NCBI GenBank assembly: GCA_048527645.1
Contig: DBGFNI010000014.1
Location: 1-34,996 of the forward strand
Direction of reading: 5' to 3'
Origin: HGM12669 sp048527645
GTDB lineage: Bacteria > Bacillota > Clostridia > Oscillospirales > CAG-272
Length of the DNA stretch: 34,996 nt
Both the position numbers and the translations under genes were made by a program. Positions 1 through 7,320 of this stretch are shown piece by piece. Under the pieces are notes generated by a model. That model had not been told where the DNA came from. It did no database searches and saw nothing but the letters and a program-made list of their open reading frames with translations. The stretch's first letter is position 1; each line of letters opens with the position of its first letter.

Positions 1-132
1 AAGATCGGTGAACCGGAGCGGGCAAGCGGCGGGCAGAAGATCGGCGGGCAGGTGAGCGGTGAACGGTCGTGCGCCGAATCGTGCGCGGCGTATTGGATGC
101 GGAACAAGAAATGCAGTCATGTCGGTTGGTAA
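1..132 (+). other. possible 3' end of a gene cut by the window start
   Basis: Frame 1 is open from the first base to a TAA at 130-132 (43 codons). The peptide ends in a Cys-containing stretch (SCAESCAAYWMRNKKCSHVGW minus its last residues) and begins with an imperfect internal repeat of KIG...GGQ. No family is recognised. No convincing terminator follows before the promoter at 157-185. An open frame of this length can occur by chance in GC-rich DNA, so this is only a candidate C-terminus. Confidence 0.2.
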
Positions 133-156
133 TATTGTGAAAATCAGGGGTTTTTC

Positions 157-185
157 TTTACAAATTCTCGGTTTTATGCTAAAAT
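157..185 (+). promoter_or_regulatory. sigma-A-type promoter for the glycerate kinase gene
   Basis: TTTACA at 157-162 and TAAAAT at 180-185 are separated by 17 bases. Transcription would start near 192, giving a leader of about 20 to 40 bases. An inverted repeat (ATGCT at 176-180, AGCAT at 187-191) straddles the -10 element and could be an operator. Confidence 0.6.
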
Positions 186-232
186 AAGCATGCTAAGGAG
201 ATTGACGGGAGGTGCGGAAAGGAATGGAGAGG

Positions 233-1393
233 ATGCCGGAGCAATCGGTACGGCGAGAGAAAATTCTGATCGTACCGGATTCCTTCAAAGAAACGCTGTC
301 TGCGGCGGAGGTATGCCGCATTGTCAGCGAAGAGGCTGAGGCGGTGCTCGGCGATGCGGAAATCCGGTGCATACCGATTGCAGACGGCGGCGAGGGCAGC
401 GTGGATTGCTTTTTGCAGGCGCTGGGCGGCACGCGGCAGTCTGTGCAGATCAAGGGACCGCTGTTTGACGATGTGGACGCACAATACGGTATTTTGCCCG
501 ACGGACAAACTGCCGTGATCGAGATGGCGGCCGCAGCGGGGCTGCCTCTGACACAGGGGCGGCAGAATCCTCTTCTCACAACGACCTTCGGAGTCGGGCA
601 GCTGATTGCGGACGCCGTGCAAAAGGGATGCCGTCGGATTTTGCTCGGACTGGGCGGTTCTGCGACCAATGACGGCGGCTGCGGCATGGCAGCGGCGCTG
701 GGCGTGCGGTTTTATGACGCGGACGGCGAGGAGATGCTTCCGTTGGGCGGCACGCTGGGAGAGATTGACCGGATCGACTGTTCTGATCTTTTTTTGCCGC
801 CGGATATCCGGGTGACAGCGCTGTGCGATGTGACCAACCCCCTGTACGGAGAAGAGGGCGCTGCCTTCGTCTTTGCGCCGCAGAAGGGCGCGGACGCGCA
901 GATGACCGTGCTGCTGGACGAGGGCTTGCGTCATTTGGGTGAAATCATGGAACGCGATTGTTCTGCGGCGGTGACGGATCTGCCCGGCGCGGGCGCCGCG
1001 GGCGGCATGGGCGCCGGTGCGGTTGCTTTTTTGGGTGCGCGCTTTGCATCGGGAATTGATGCGGTTTTGGAAGCGGTTGATTTTGACAGGGCGCTGGAGG
1101 GGTGCACCTTGGTAATCACCGGCGAGGGAAAGGTTGACGCACAGAGCGAATGCGGCAAGGCGATCGGCGGCATTGCCGCGCGTGCCAAGCGCAAAGGGAT
1201 CCCCGTGGCAGTGCTGACCGGCAATGCGCTTGGCGCGGAGAAGAGTTTGTACGATGCGGGCGTGACGGCGGTGTTTCCGATCGGCCGTCAGCCGGAGAGC
1301 TTTGCTCAGGCTGCATTGCGAATTGAAGAAAATCTGCGCAGTACGGCGCGGGACATGCTGCGCTTTTGGGCGGCGGCAAGACGGAAAGGATGA
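233..1393 (+). CDS. glycerate kinase (GlxK/GarK family)
   Basis: Phosphorylates D-glycerate with ATP to phosphoglycerate, feeding glyoxylate or serine breakdown products into glycolysis; cytoplasmic. The protein opens with KILIVPDSFKETLSA, the usual start of the family, and contains IPIADGGEGSVDCF (substrate region), LLGLGGSATNDGGCGMA (glycine-rich motif) and VITGEGKVDAQ near the C-terminus. The length of 386 residues is normal for the family. Three starts are possible: GTG 212 with AAGGAG upstream, ATG 224, and ATG 233. ATG 233 is chosen because it lies closest to the conserved start and has AAAGGA nine bases upstream. The stop overlaps the ATG of the next gene (ATGA at 1390-1393), so the two are probably translationally coupled. 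The family call is firm; the choice between 2- and 3-phosphoglycerate as product cannot be read from the sequence. Confidence 0.93.
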   Translation: MPEQSVRREKILIVPDSFKETLSAAEVCRIVSEEAEAVLGDAEIRCIPIADGGEGSVDCFLQALGGTRQSVQIKGPLFDDVDAQYGILPDGQTAVIEMAAAAGLPLTQGRQNPLLTTTFGVGQLIADAVQKGCRRILLGLGGSATNDGGCGMAAALGVRFYDADGEEMLPLGGTLGEIDRIDCSDLFLPPDIRVTALCDVTNPLYGEEGAAFVFAPQKGADAQMTVLLDEGLRHLGEIMERDCSAAVTDLPGAGAAGGMGAGAVAFLGARFASGIDAVLEAVDFDRALEGCTLVITGEGKVDAQSECGKAIGGIAARAKRKGIPVAVLTGNALGAEKSLYDAGVTAVFPIGRQPESFAQAALRIEENLRSTARDMLRFWAAARRKG

Positions 1394-2817
1394 CGGAATT
1401 GGATTATAACATTTTGACGGCAAGAAGAAAATCTATGCAGCGCGTGATGTGCCTGGCGATGTGCTGGATCATACTGTTGCTCGCCGCACTGCAGGCGCAG
1501 GCGGTGGTGGTGTATACCGAGGAAAAGGATCTGGGCAGTATTTCTGCACAATATGAGTCAAACGGCAAGCCCGAGACGATTTCGTCCGGCAGCGGCGATG
1601 CGGGCGGAAAATCTTACGGTGCGTATCAGTTTTCCAGCAAAGCAGGTGTACCGAAAAAATTTGCGGACTGGTGCGCTTCCTCCTCCGACAATACGGTGAA
1701 AATATATGGCAACATATTGAACAGCTGCTATCAGGCAGACGGCAATACATACGGGGCAAATTTTGACGAGGCTTGGAAGCAGCTGGGAACGGAGCACGCA
1801 GAGGTTTTTCTCAAGCTGCAGCATAATTATGTCAAAAGCATCTATTATGATGTGGTTGTGGCAAAGCTGCAGGCGCAGTACGGTTTGAACGTCAGCAAAC
1901 GTAGCATGGCACTGAAAAACGCGGTGTGGTCCCGTTCGGTGCAGCACGGAACCGCTGGCTGCATGCGGCTGTTTGAGGCGATTGCCTCCCGGTATCCGAA
2001 TTTTGTATATCTCTATGATGATCAGATTATCAGACTGCTGTATGAAGAAAGCAGTGCTGCGGTATCCGCAGCGCCGTACAGCAACAGTATTCCGATCAAA
2101 GCGGCGAATGTGTCCAACAGCACGCTGAAAAAGATCATTGCCGATTACGGCCTGGAGGGCAAATACTTAAAGTATTATTCGCGCAATTCCGCCGCAGTGC
2201 AGGCAAGCGTATTCCGCCGCCTGCGTGTGTCGGAGTACAACGACCTGATGACCATGTTTTCCAATGAGTTCCGTTTCCGTGACGTCACATATGAAAAATG
2301 GTATTATTCCGCGGTGGAATATGTCGCGGGGCGCGGGTTGATGAACGGCATGAGCGCAAACACCTTTGAACCGGAAACGAACTGTGACCGCGCGATGGTG
2401 GTGACCATTCTTTACCGCTTGTCAGGCAGTCCGTCGGCGGGAAATTCCTCGTTTAGCGACGTGAAGAGCAGCGACTATTTTTCCGCCGCGGTGGCGTGGG
2501 CGCAGAGCAGCGGCGTGGTGACAGGTACCTCGCCGACCACGTTCCATCCCAAGCGTGCCGTGTCCCGTCAGGAATTGGCAGCCATGCTGTTCCGATACGC
2601 GGCGTATCGCGGTAAGAATACCTCCGGCAGGGCGGATCTCTCTGGGTTCGCAGACCGCGGCCAGGTGGCAGATTGGGCAATGGGCGCGATGCAGTGGTGT
2701 GTGAGCACCAAGCTGATTCAGGGAGATGAAAACAAGCTGCTGCGTCCCACCGATCTTGCGACGCGTGCGCAGATTGCAACCATGATACAGCGTTTTGTCA
2801 CCATGTACGGCATGTGA
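1390..2817 (+). CDS. secreted SLH-domain protein with lysozyme/chitosanase-like domain
   Basis: A 475-residue exported protein. A long basic n-region (to about residue 20) and the hydrophobic stretch MCLAMCWIILLLAAL end at AQA, a good signal-peptidase I site. Residues about 48-250 carry SAQYESNGKPETISSG and DAGGKSYGAYQFSS, a pattern I associate with lysozyme/chitosanase-like domains of phage-tail-type proteins; the Glu of YES could be catalytic. Three S-layer homology repeats follow at about 292-345, 350-410 and 411-475 (FRDVTYEKWYYSAVEYV, FSDVKSSDYFSAAVAWA, LSGFADRGQVADWAMGA). SLH triplets bind pyruvylated wall polysaccharide, so the protein probably sits on the cell wall and may cleave glycan there. 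ATG 1390 overlaps the preceding stop; a TTG at 1366 would add eight residues. Activity is inferred; SLH and signal peptide are clear. Confidence 0.85.
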   Translation: MTELDYNILTARRKSMQRVMCLAMCWIILLLAALQAQAVVVYTEEKDLGSISAQYESNGKPETISSGSGDAGGKSYGAYQFSSKAGVPKKFADWCASSSDNTVKIYGNILNSCYQADGNTYGANFDEAWKQLGTEHAEVFLKLQHNYVKSIYYDVVVAKLQAQYGLNVSKRSMALKNAVWSRSVQHGTAGCMRLFEAIASRYPNFVYLYDDQIIRLLYEESSAAVSAAPYSNSIPIKAANVSNSTLKKIIADYGLEGKYLKYYSRNSAAVQASVFRRLRVSEYNDLMTMFSNEFRFRDVTYEKWYYSAVEYVAGRGLMNGMSANTFEPETNCDRAMVVTILYRLSGSPSAGNSSFSDVKSSDYFSAAVAWAQSSGVVTGTSPTTFHPKRAVSRQELAAMLFRYAAYRGKNTSGRADLSGFADRGQVADWAMGAMQWCVSTKLIQGDENKLLRPTDLATRAQIATMIQRFVTMYGM

Positions 2818-2829
2818 CAGAGGAGAAGC

Positions 2830-3360
2830 ATGAAAAGATATCAGTTAATACCGGATTACTGCTTTGACAGTATCTATGAAGTGACGCCGGCCTTTCTCAA
2901 GCAAATCGGCGTCCGCGGGCTGGCATGTGATATTGACAACACGCTTGTTACCTATGACGATGCAAAGCCCACGCCGGAGGTGTTGGCGTGGCTGAAAGAC
3001 ATGACGGAGGCGGGAATATGCGTGGCGTTTGTTTCCAACAATCATGCGTCCCGCGTGAATGTGTTTAACGAGGAGCTGGGGCTGTTTGCCGCTGCCGATG
3101 CCAAAAAGCCGTCAATCGGAGCGTTGCTGCGGTTTTTTGAACACGCCGGGGTTGCACCCGATGAGGCGGCGGTGGTCGGCGATCAGATTTTCACGGATGT
3201 CTGGATGGCGAAGCGGGCAGGCGCTAAGGCGCTTTTGGTGCCGCCGATCAAGGATCGCACCGATCTGTTTCATCGGCTGAAGCGCCTGGGAGAAAAGCCG
3301 CTGCTGCACCGGTATTACCGCCGCCTGAAGCGGCGCGCGGCACAGAGCGGACAAAAATGA
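2830..3360 (+). CDS. yqeG: YqeG family HAD-type phosphatase
   Basis: A 176-residue cytoplasmic HAD subfamily IIIA phosphatase. The first motif is DIDNT (residues 34-38) with the nucleophilic first Asp, the second is FVSNN (67-71) and the last is VVGDQIFTDVWMAKRAG with the metal-binding Asp pair. The N-terminal YQLIPDYCFDSIYEVTP is typical of YqeG. The physiological substrate is unknown; in Bacillus the gene lies beside yqeH and aroE, neither of which is here. GAGGAG lies five bases before ATG 2830, and only 12 bases separate it from the SLH gene, so the three + strand genes probably form one operon ended by the hairpin at 3420-3464. Confidence 0.93.
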   Translation: MKRYQLIPDYCFDSIYEVTPAFLKQIGVRGLACDIDNTLVTYDDAKPTPEVLAWLKDMTEAGICVAFVSNNHASRVNVFNEELGLFAAADAKKPSIGALLRFFEHAGVAPDEAAVVGDQIFTDVWMAKRAGAKALLVPPIKDRTDLFHRLKRLGEKPLLHRYYRRLKRRAAQSGQK

Positions 3361-3412
3361 AACGCGGCGCAAAACCTGCCGCCGTGTGCATTTCTTCCCG
3401 ATCATAATAAGC

Positions 3413-3464
3413 AAAAAAACACCCCGCAAGGGCACGGATCAGGTGCGCTTTGCAGGGTGCTTTT
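3413..3464. terminator. bidirectional rho-independent terminator
   Basis: CACCCCGCAAGG (3420-3431) pairs with CTTTGCAGGGTG (3448-3459), including two G-U pairs. TTTT follows on the + strand and the A-run at 3413-3419 gives a T-run on the - strand. It lies between the convergent yqeG and the Ig-like gene and can end both operons. Confidence 0.75.
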
Positions 3465-3536
3465 ATGCTTTGCGGGATGCAGACGGCAGACGCGATGCGC
3501 AAACAAAGCGAGGGGAGCACGTTATTTGTGCGGCGC

Positions 3537-4199
3537 TTATTCTGCGCTGTCTGCGTCGGCGTATACCAAGGTGAGATTTTTGATATCCGACCACAGGCCG
3601 GATTCCGTGCGGACATAATATTGCACGGTATAGGTCGCCTCTTTGCTGGAGGAGATATAAGCGGGGACGGAGTGATACATGATTTTGGCGTTGTTGCTGT
3701 CTGCTGCAACCTTTTTGACATACAGAAACGGGTCGAACTTCTCGCCTGTATGCAGCCGGACATAGTCGGTTGACAGCTCTATAGCGGGCGCTGTGCCGCG
3801 GGCGACGGTTTTTTCAATCGCATACTGATTCTGCGTGCGTTCCAGCTCTTCGTCGTCTGTGGGTTCGGTGTAATTTTTAACCGTTATTTTTCTCTGTGCG
3901 GTTGCAAGATTCTCATCGCTGTCATAGACATAATAGCGGACAACGGCCTGCGTTTTGTCCTCACTGTAGGCAATCCGGTCGATGCAGACGTCGCTGCTCA
4001 AATCTCCGTCCTGGATATCCGAGGCGGTGACGCCCTGCAGCAATACTTTTTCGGGAGTGCCGTATTCATAGACCAGCTCGTCTTGCGATATTTCTATGAC
4101 CGGCGGGTCGTCCGGCCGGTTGCAGCGCATTGCAACAAACACCACGCATAACAGGACAAGAGCAAACAGCAGAATGGCGAAGGAATACTTGTTTGACAT
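3537..4199 (-). CDS. membrane-anchored protein with Ig-like (DUF5011-type) domain
   Basis: A 220-residue protein with one N-terminal transmembrane segment (SFAILLFALVLLCVVFVAM, about 5-23) and an extracellular remainder. The part VIEISQDELVYEYGTPEKV, then VTASDIQDGDLSSDV and YYVYDSDENLATAQRKITV, resembles the bacterial Ig-like DUF5011 fold found in Cry22Aa and many surface proteins. The C-terminal half contains VRLHTGEKFDPFLYVKKV, which reads like a second such repeat. ATG 4199 is preceded by AAAAGGAGAAACCGC, so the nine-residue upstream extension is rejected. It is the last gene of the tyrosine-kinase operon, 36 bases after cpsD, so a link to surface polysaccharide or its assembly complex is plausible but unproven. 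Confidence 0.8.
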   Translation of the reverse strand: MSNKYSFAILLFALVLLCVVFVAMRCNRPDDPPVIEISQDELVYEYGTPEKVLLQGVTASDIQDGDLSSDVCIDRIAYSEDKTQAVVRYYVYDSDENLATAQRKITVKNYTEPTDDEELERTQNQYAIEKTVARGTAPAIELSTDYVRLHTGEKFDPFLYVKKVAADSNNAKIMYHSVPAYISSSKEATYTVQYYVRTESGLWSDIKNLTLVYADADSAE

Positions 4200-4235
4200 G
4201 CGGTTTCTCCTTTTTTCAGCGTGCACAGCCGAAAA

Positions 4236-5042
4236 TCAGTTTTTCGCTTTGGTGAGATCTGTCCGCGATTTTTCCACGGCGGAATCGGCAGCGCCGGAAC
4301 CGGCGCCGTAATAATCACCGTAATACAAATACGGAGGATGAGAATGCTTGTACTGCTTTTGAAAGTATTTGCCTGCACGGTAGCCGTACCGTTTGTAATA
4401 GTAATAATGATTGCGCTTTCCCAAATCCATTTTGTTAAGCACGACGCCGAGAATTCTGCCGCCTGCCTTGCGCAGCTGATTTACAGTGGACTGTGCAAAT
4501 TTATAGTTGATTTTGTTTGCCTGCAGCACAAAGACGCAGCCGTCACACAGGGGCGTGATAACCGCCGCGTCAATCAGCGCGCCCAGAGGCGGGGTATCAA
4601 TGATGATGATATCGTATACGGAGCGTGCCTTTTCGATAAAATCCGAAAACAGCTGACTGCTGAGCAGTTCTGCGGGATTGGGCGGAATTGCGCCGGCGGG
4701 CATGATGTGCAGGTTGCCGCTGGCACAGATGCAGTCGAGAAAGTTCGCCTGGCGCGTCAGATAGTGCGCCAAGCCGTTGACTTTTTTCTGAATTCCCAGC
4801 CGGCCGATCAGAATGGATTTGCGCAGATCGCCGTCGATGAAGAGCACCCTGCTGCCCTCCTGCGAAAAGGAATAGGCAAGATTGAGCGCCACGGTGGATT
4901 TTCCCTCATCCTCCGAGCAGGAGGTGAGCATGATGACTTTTATGTCAGCGCCGCAGAATTGAATGTTGGCGCGAATTGATTTGAACGCCTCGTTGGTGAA
5001 CCAATCATGGTCCACAAGCTTGCTGATATCAATCTCAACCAT
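4236..5042 (-). CDS. cpsD: CpsD/CapB-type bacterial tyrosine kinase (BY-kinase)
   Basis: A 268-residue P-loop tyrosine autokinase that works with a separate membrane activator to control polysaccharide chain length and export. Walker A is SCSEDEGKST (41-50), Walker A' is LFIDGDLRK (67-75) and Walker B is IIIIDTPP (145-152). The C-terminus is a tyrosine cluster: 13 Tyr between residues 213 and 245, the autophosphorylation tail. An N-terminal patch with EAFKSIRANIQF is the subunit-interface motif of the family. It follows the Wzz-like gene by 61 bases, the Firmicutes arrangement in which modulator and kinase are separate proteins. AAAGGA lies about 17 bases before ATG 5042, rather far, so the start is less certain than the rest. 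Confidence 0.93.
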   Translation of the reverse strand: MVEIDISKLVDHDWFTNEAFKSIRANIQFCGADIKVIMLTSCSEDEGKSTVALNLAYSFSQEGSRVLFIDGDLRKSILIGRLGIQKKVNGLAHYLTRQANFLDCICASGNLHIMPAGAIPPNPAELLSSQLFSDFIEKARSVYDIIIIDTPPLGALIDAAVITPLCDGCVFVLQANKINYKFAQSTVNQLRKAGGRILGVVLNKMDLGKRNHYYYYKRYGYRAGKYFQKQYKHSHPPYLYYGDYYGAGSGAADSAVEKSRTDLTKAKN

Positions 5043-5103
5043 AATATATCTATCAGATTCCTTTCTGTGATTCTCAAAGCGGGAATTGCAGCCGAAAACC
5101 GTT

Positions 5104-5859
5104 TTAAACGGGCTGTTTGGAGCGTTTTTTCTTTTTCTTTCGCTCTTCGGTGGCGGATTCCATTACCGGCAGCGCGCCCAAAACGCTCAAATTGAGATAC
5201 CGGTTGACATCCTCCGGCGTTTTGATCGTATCATCCAAACGGTGGCGGATGCAAATGACCGCGGCGGCGATCAGCGCGCCGGCCGCAAAGCCCAAAACGG
5301 CGTTGCGCGGTGCGCCGGAGGATGTGGAGGCAACGGGGAGCGACGCCTCTTCCACCAGGTTTACCGCTTGAATGGCCATAATGTCACAGATATACGTCGA
5401 TGCACTTTCGCGCACGGCGTTGGCAAGGTCCTGCGATACTTTGGGCTGGGGTGTGGTCACGGAGATTTCGAGAAAACGGGTATCATCCGGGTTTTTGACG
5501 CTGATACAGCTCCGTACATATTCGTAGGAGTAGTCGGCGTAATCCTCTCCGAGCGAATCGATGGCGTTTTCGATCACCGGGCGACAACGGATCATTTCGA
5601 TGCAGTCCGAAGCGATCATCATGCCCAGCGAAAGACCGGAGGTTGCGTTGGTGTTGTTGCGGTCCTGCTCCAAAATATACACCTTTGTGGTAGAGGTGTA
5701 CAGAGGGGTGAAGCGCAGATCGGTAATCAGATACGATCCCAGTGCGCAAATTGCCGCAACCAGTAGAATGATGAATTTATTCCACCATAGCAGCGCGGCG
5801 TATTCCATCAAATCGATTGCCTCGGTACGTGAGAGCTGCTCCTGCTCGAGATTGGACAT
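5104..5859 (-). CDS. Wzz/CapA-like chain-length determinant and kinase activator
   Basis: A 251-residue inner-membrane protein with the two-helix Wzz topology: TM1 about 28-46 (KFIILLVAAICALGSYLI), an external loop with YTSTTKVYIL, and TM2 about 186-205 (AVLGFAAGALIAAAVICI). After TM2 come DDTIKTPEDVNRYLNLSVLGALP, the usual Wzz end, and a lysine-rich tail. In Firmicutes this cytoplasmic tail activates the CpsD kinase, the next gene here. GAAAGGAGCG precedes ATG 5859, so a 26-residue upstream extension into the phosphatase gene is rejected. It lies 20 bases after the CpsB-type phosphatase gene in the same operon. Confidence 0.92.
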   Translation of the reverse strand: MSNLEQEQLSRTEAIDLMEYAALLWWNKFIILLVAAICALGSYLITDLRFTPLYTSTTKVYILEQDRNNTNATSGLSLGMMIASDCIEMIRCRPVIENAIDSLGEDYADYSYEYVRSCISVKNPDDTRFLEISVTTPQPKVSQDLANAVRESASTYICDIMAIQAVNLVEEASLPVASTSSGAPRNAVLGFAAGALIAAAVICIRHRLDDTIKTPEDVNRYLNLSVLGALPVMESATEERKKKKKRSKQPV

Positions 5860-5879
5860 GTTGACGCTCCTTTCGGTTG

Positions 5880-6590
5880 TTAGAAAAAACGGAGAAAACG
5901 GTCTCCGCAGAGATCCCGTGCGGCTTGCTCGCCGCACCAGGTCTTGAGAATCTGATATGCTTTTTTCATTCTGGGTGGGCGGTGTGCGACACTGTGCGCA
6001 TCGGTGGCGACAAAGTCAATCAGGCCGCTGACAAACATCTTTTTCAGGGTGTTTTTGTAGAAAAAGCCGGGTGATATCACGGTTTGTGCGTTGATTTGCA
6101 GCAAAATCCCGCGTTTTTTCATTTCCGACAGACATTTCAGCTTGTTGTCTGCCAGACAGGAATAGCGTTCCGCGTGCGCCAATACCGGCTGATATCCGGC
6201 ATATTGGATTTCTGACAGGCGCGCGGTCATGGTTTGCAGATCGATTTGAACCGGGAATTCCGTGAGCACCAAAGCAGTGCCGCCAAGTGTGAGAACATGT
6301 CCGCTGCGGATGGCGTCGCCGCAGCCGGAAAAGGCCAGCAGCTCATTGCCCGGAAGCAGACGAAAATCCGGTGCGATCTGACGTGCTGCGTTTTGCGCGG
6401 CAGAAAACGCCGCGCGATACTTCTCCGCGTAGTCGGCGTGATTTATGGAATGAACATGCGGTGTGGCAACCAGTATGCGAATTCCATCCGCATAGGCGGC
6501 GCGGAGCAGGGCGATACTGTCCTGCACGGTGTTTGGGCCGTCATCCAAGCCGAAAAGCACATGTGCGTGCATATCCGCAAAGCCGTGCAT
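5880..6590 (-). CDS. cpsB: CpsB/CapC-type PHP tyrosine-protein phosphatase
   Basis: A 236-residue metal-dependent phosphatase of the PHP fold that removes phosphate from the Tyr-rich tail of CpsD kinases. Metal-ligand motifs are visible: MHGFADMHAHVLFGLDDGP at the N-terminus, ATPHVHS, LLPGNELLAF, VLAHAERY and FVATDAHS near the end. The chosen ATG 6590 has GAAGGGAGAG at good distance. An ATG at 6608 overlaps the stop of the upstream peptidase gene as ATGA and would add six residues, so coupled initiation there is possible. Kinase, activator and phosphatase together make a complete tyrosine phosphorylation cycle. Confidence 0.92.
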   Translation of the reverse strand: MHGFADMHAHVLFGLDDGPNTVQDSIALLRAAYADGIRILVATPHVHSINHADYAEKYRAAFSAAQNAARQIAPDFRLLPGNELLAFSGCGDAIRSGHVLTLGGTALVLTEFPVQIDLQTMTARLSEIQYAGYQPVLAHAERYSCLADNKLKCLSEMKKRGILLQINAQTVISPGFFYKNTLKKMFVSGLIDFVATDAHSVAHRPPRMKKAYQILKTWCGEQAARDLCGDRFLRFF

Positions 6591-6604
6591 GATATTCTCT
6601 CCCT

Positions 6605-7060
6605 TCATTGGTCAATATCGTGTGGGGTACGGTTATACAGAAAGGCATGAAAGCGTCGCACGCACGGACGGAAGACAAAAAACAGATAACAGCGATAGGA
6701 AAGGGTATTGCGGCAGAGCGCTTTTTTTCCGCGGTAAACCGTTTTGACGCAGGCGATGATCTGCTCCGGCAAAACATCCTCCGGCGCGCATTGCGCATCC
6801 CCGCAGACTGTGAAGGACGCATCGTTTTTTTCAACGATCCGATGCAGGACATATTCTCCTGCCGGTCGGCGAAACAGCACAATGTCTCCCTTTTCCAATG
6901 CGGTGGGCGATATCAGCACAACACGGTCTCTCCCGCTTCGCAAAAGGGGCATCATGCTGTGCCCGCGCGGCGTGAGAACAAATTCTCCCCCGCTTTGCAG
7001 GATTTCTTGCAGAATCGGTGCAAACTCATGCAGAGAAAAGGTTTGCGCCGCACGCGTCAT
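6605..7060 (-). CDS. S24/S26-type serine peptidase-like protein
   Basis: A 151-residue protein with the signal-peptidase/LexA fold signature. GHSMMPLL puts a candidate nucleophile at Ser35, GDIVLFRR follows, and VLHRIV puts a His at residue 73 where SipW/Sec11-type (S26B) enzymes carry their catalytic His; no Lys stands in that position. There is no N-terminal membrane helix, unlike a classical signal peptidase; a hydrophobic aromatic stretch lies near the C-terminus (CYLFFVF). The start overlaps the stop of the PqqD-like gene (ATGA at 7057-7060). Small S24/S26 proteins beside PqqD-like and HprK-like genes are known from peptide-modification loci, so the substrate could be a peptide; none is encoded nearby. 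Confidence 0.8.
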   Translation of the reverse strand: MTRAAQTFSLHEFAPILQEILQSGGEFVLTPRGHSMMPLLRSGRDRVVLISPTALEKGDIVLFRRPAGEYVLHRIVEKNDASFTVCGDAQCAPEDVLPEQIIACVKTVYRGKKALCRNTLSYRCYLFFVFRPCVRRFHAFLYNRTPHDIDQ

Positions 7061-7320
7061 TGCAAAAGATCCTCATCCCGCAGCGACTGCACAAAGCGCG
7101 CGACATCGCGCTGCGCGGTCTCTGCGTCTACATCATAGGCGTCGCGGATTGCGGCAACCAGATCAATTTCGGTTGTTTCGCTTTCCAGCAGCTTCCATAA
7201 AAATCTGCCGGTGCTGTTCAGTTTGATAATCCCGTTGAAGGAACGGCTTGCTTCCCCCGTGGCGACCACAACCGTTTGATCTGCCAGCTCCCGCATGATA
7301 AATCCGTCTTTAATTTTCAT
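7057..7320 (-). CDS. PqqD-like peptide chaperone
   Basis: An 87-residue PqqD family protein. The pattern is typical: GFIMRELADQTVVVA, FNGIIKLNSTGRFLWKLL, then a C-terminal winged-helix part ending in DVARFVQSLRDEDLLQ. PqqD-like domains bind leader peptides of ribosomally made peptides and hand them to modifying enzymes (RiPP recognition element). It overlaps both neighbours, the HprK-like gene by 11 bases and the peptidase gene by 4, so the three are made together. No radical SAM or other maturase is visible in this window, so the partner and the bound peptide are unknown. Confidence 0.85.
   Translation of the reverse strand: MKIKDGFIMRELADQTVVVATGEASRSFNGIIKLNSTGRFLWKLLESETTEIDLVAAIRDAYDVDAETAQRDVARFVQSLRDEDLLQ

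Noticed and set aside
179..1423. Open frame of 414 codons antisense to the glycerate kinase gene
   Set aside because: It mirrors the GC-rich codon pattern of the real gene, has no family motif and no ribosome site. The same applies to other long antisense frames, for example opposite metH (9289-10350), GH27 (12141-13517), GH29 (13945-15018) and thiI (31865-32923).
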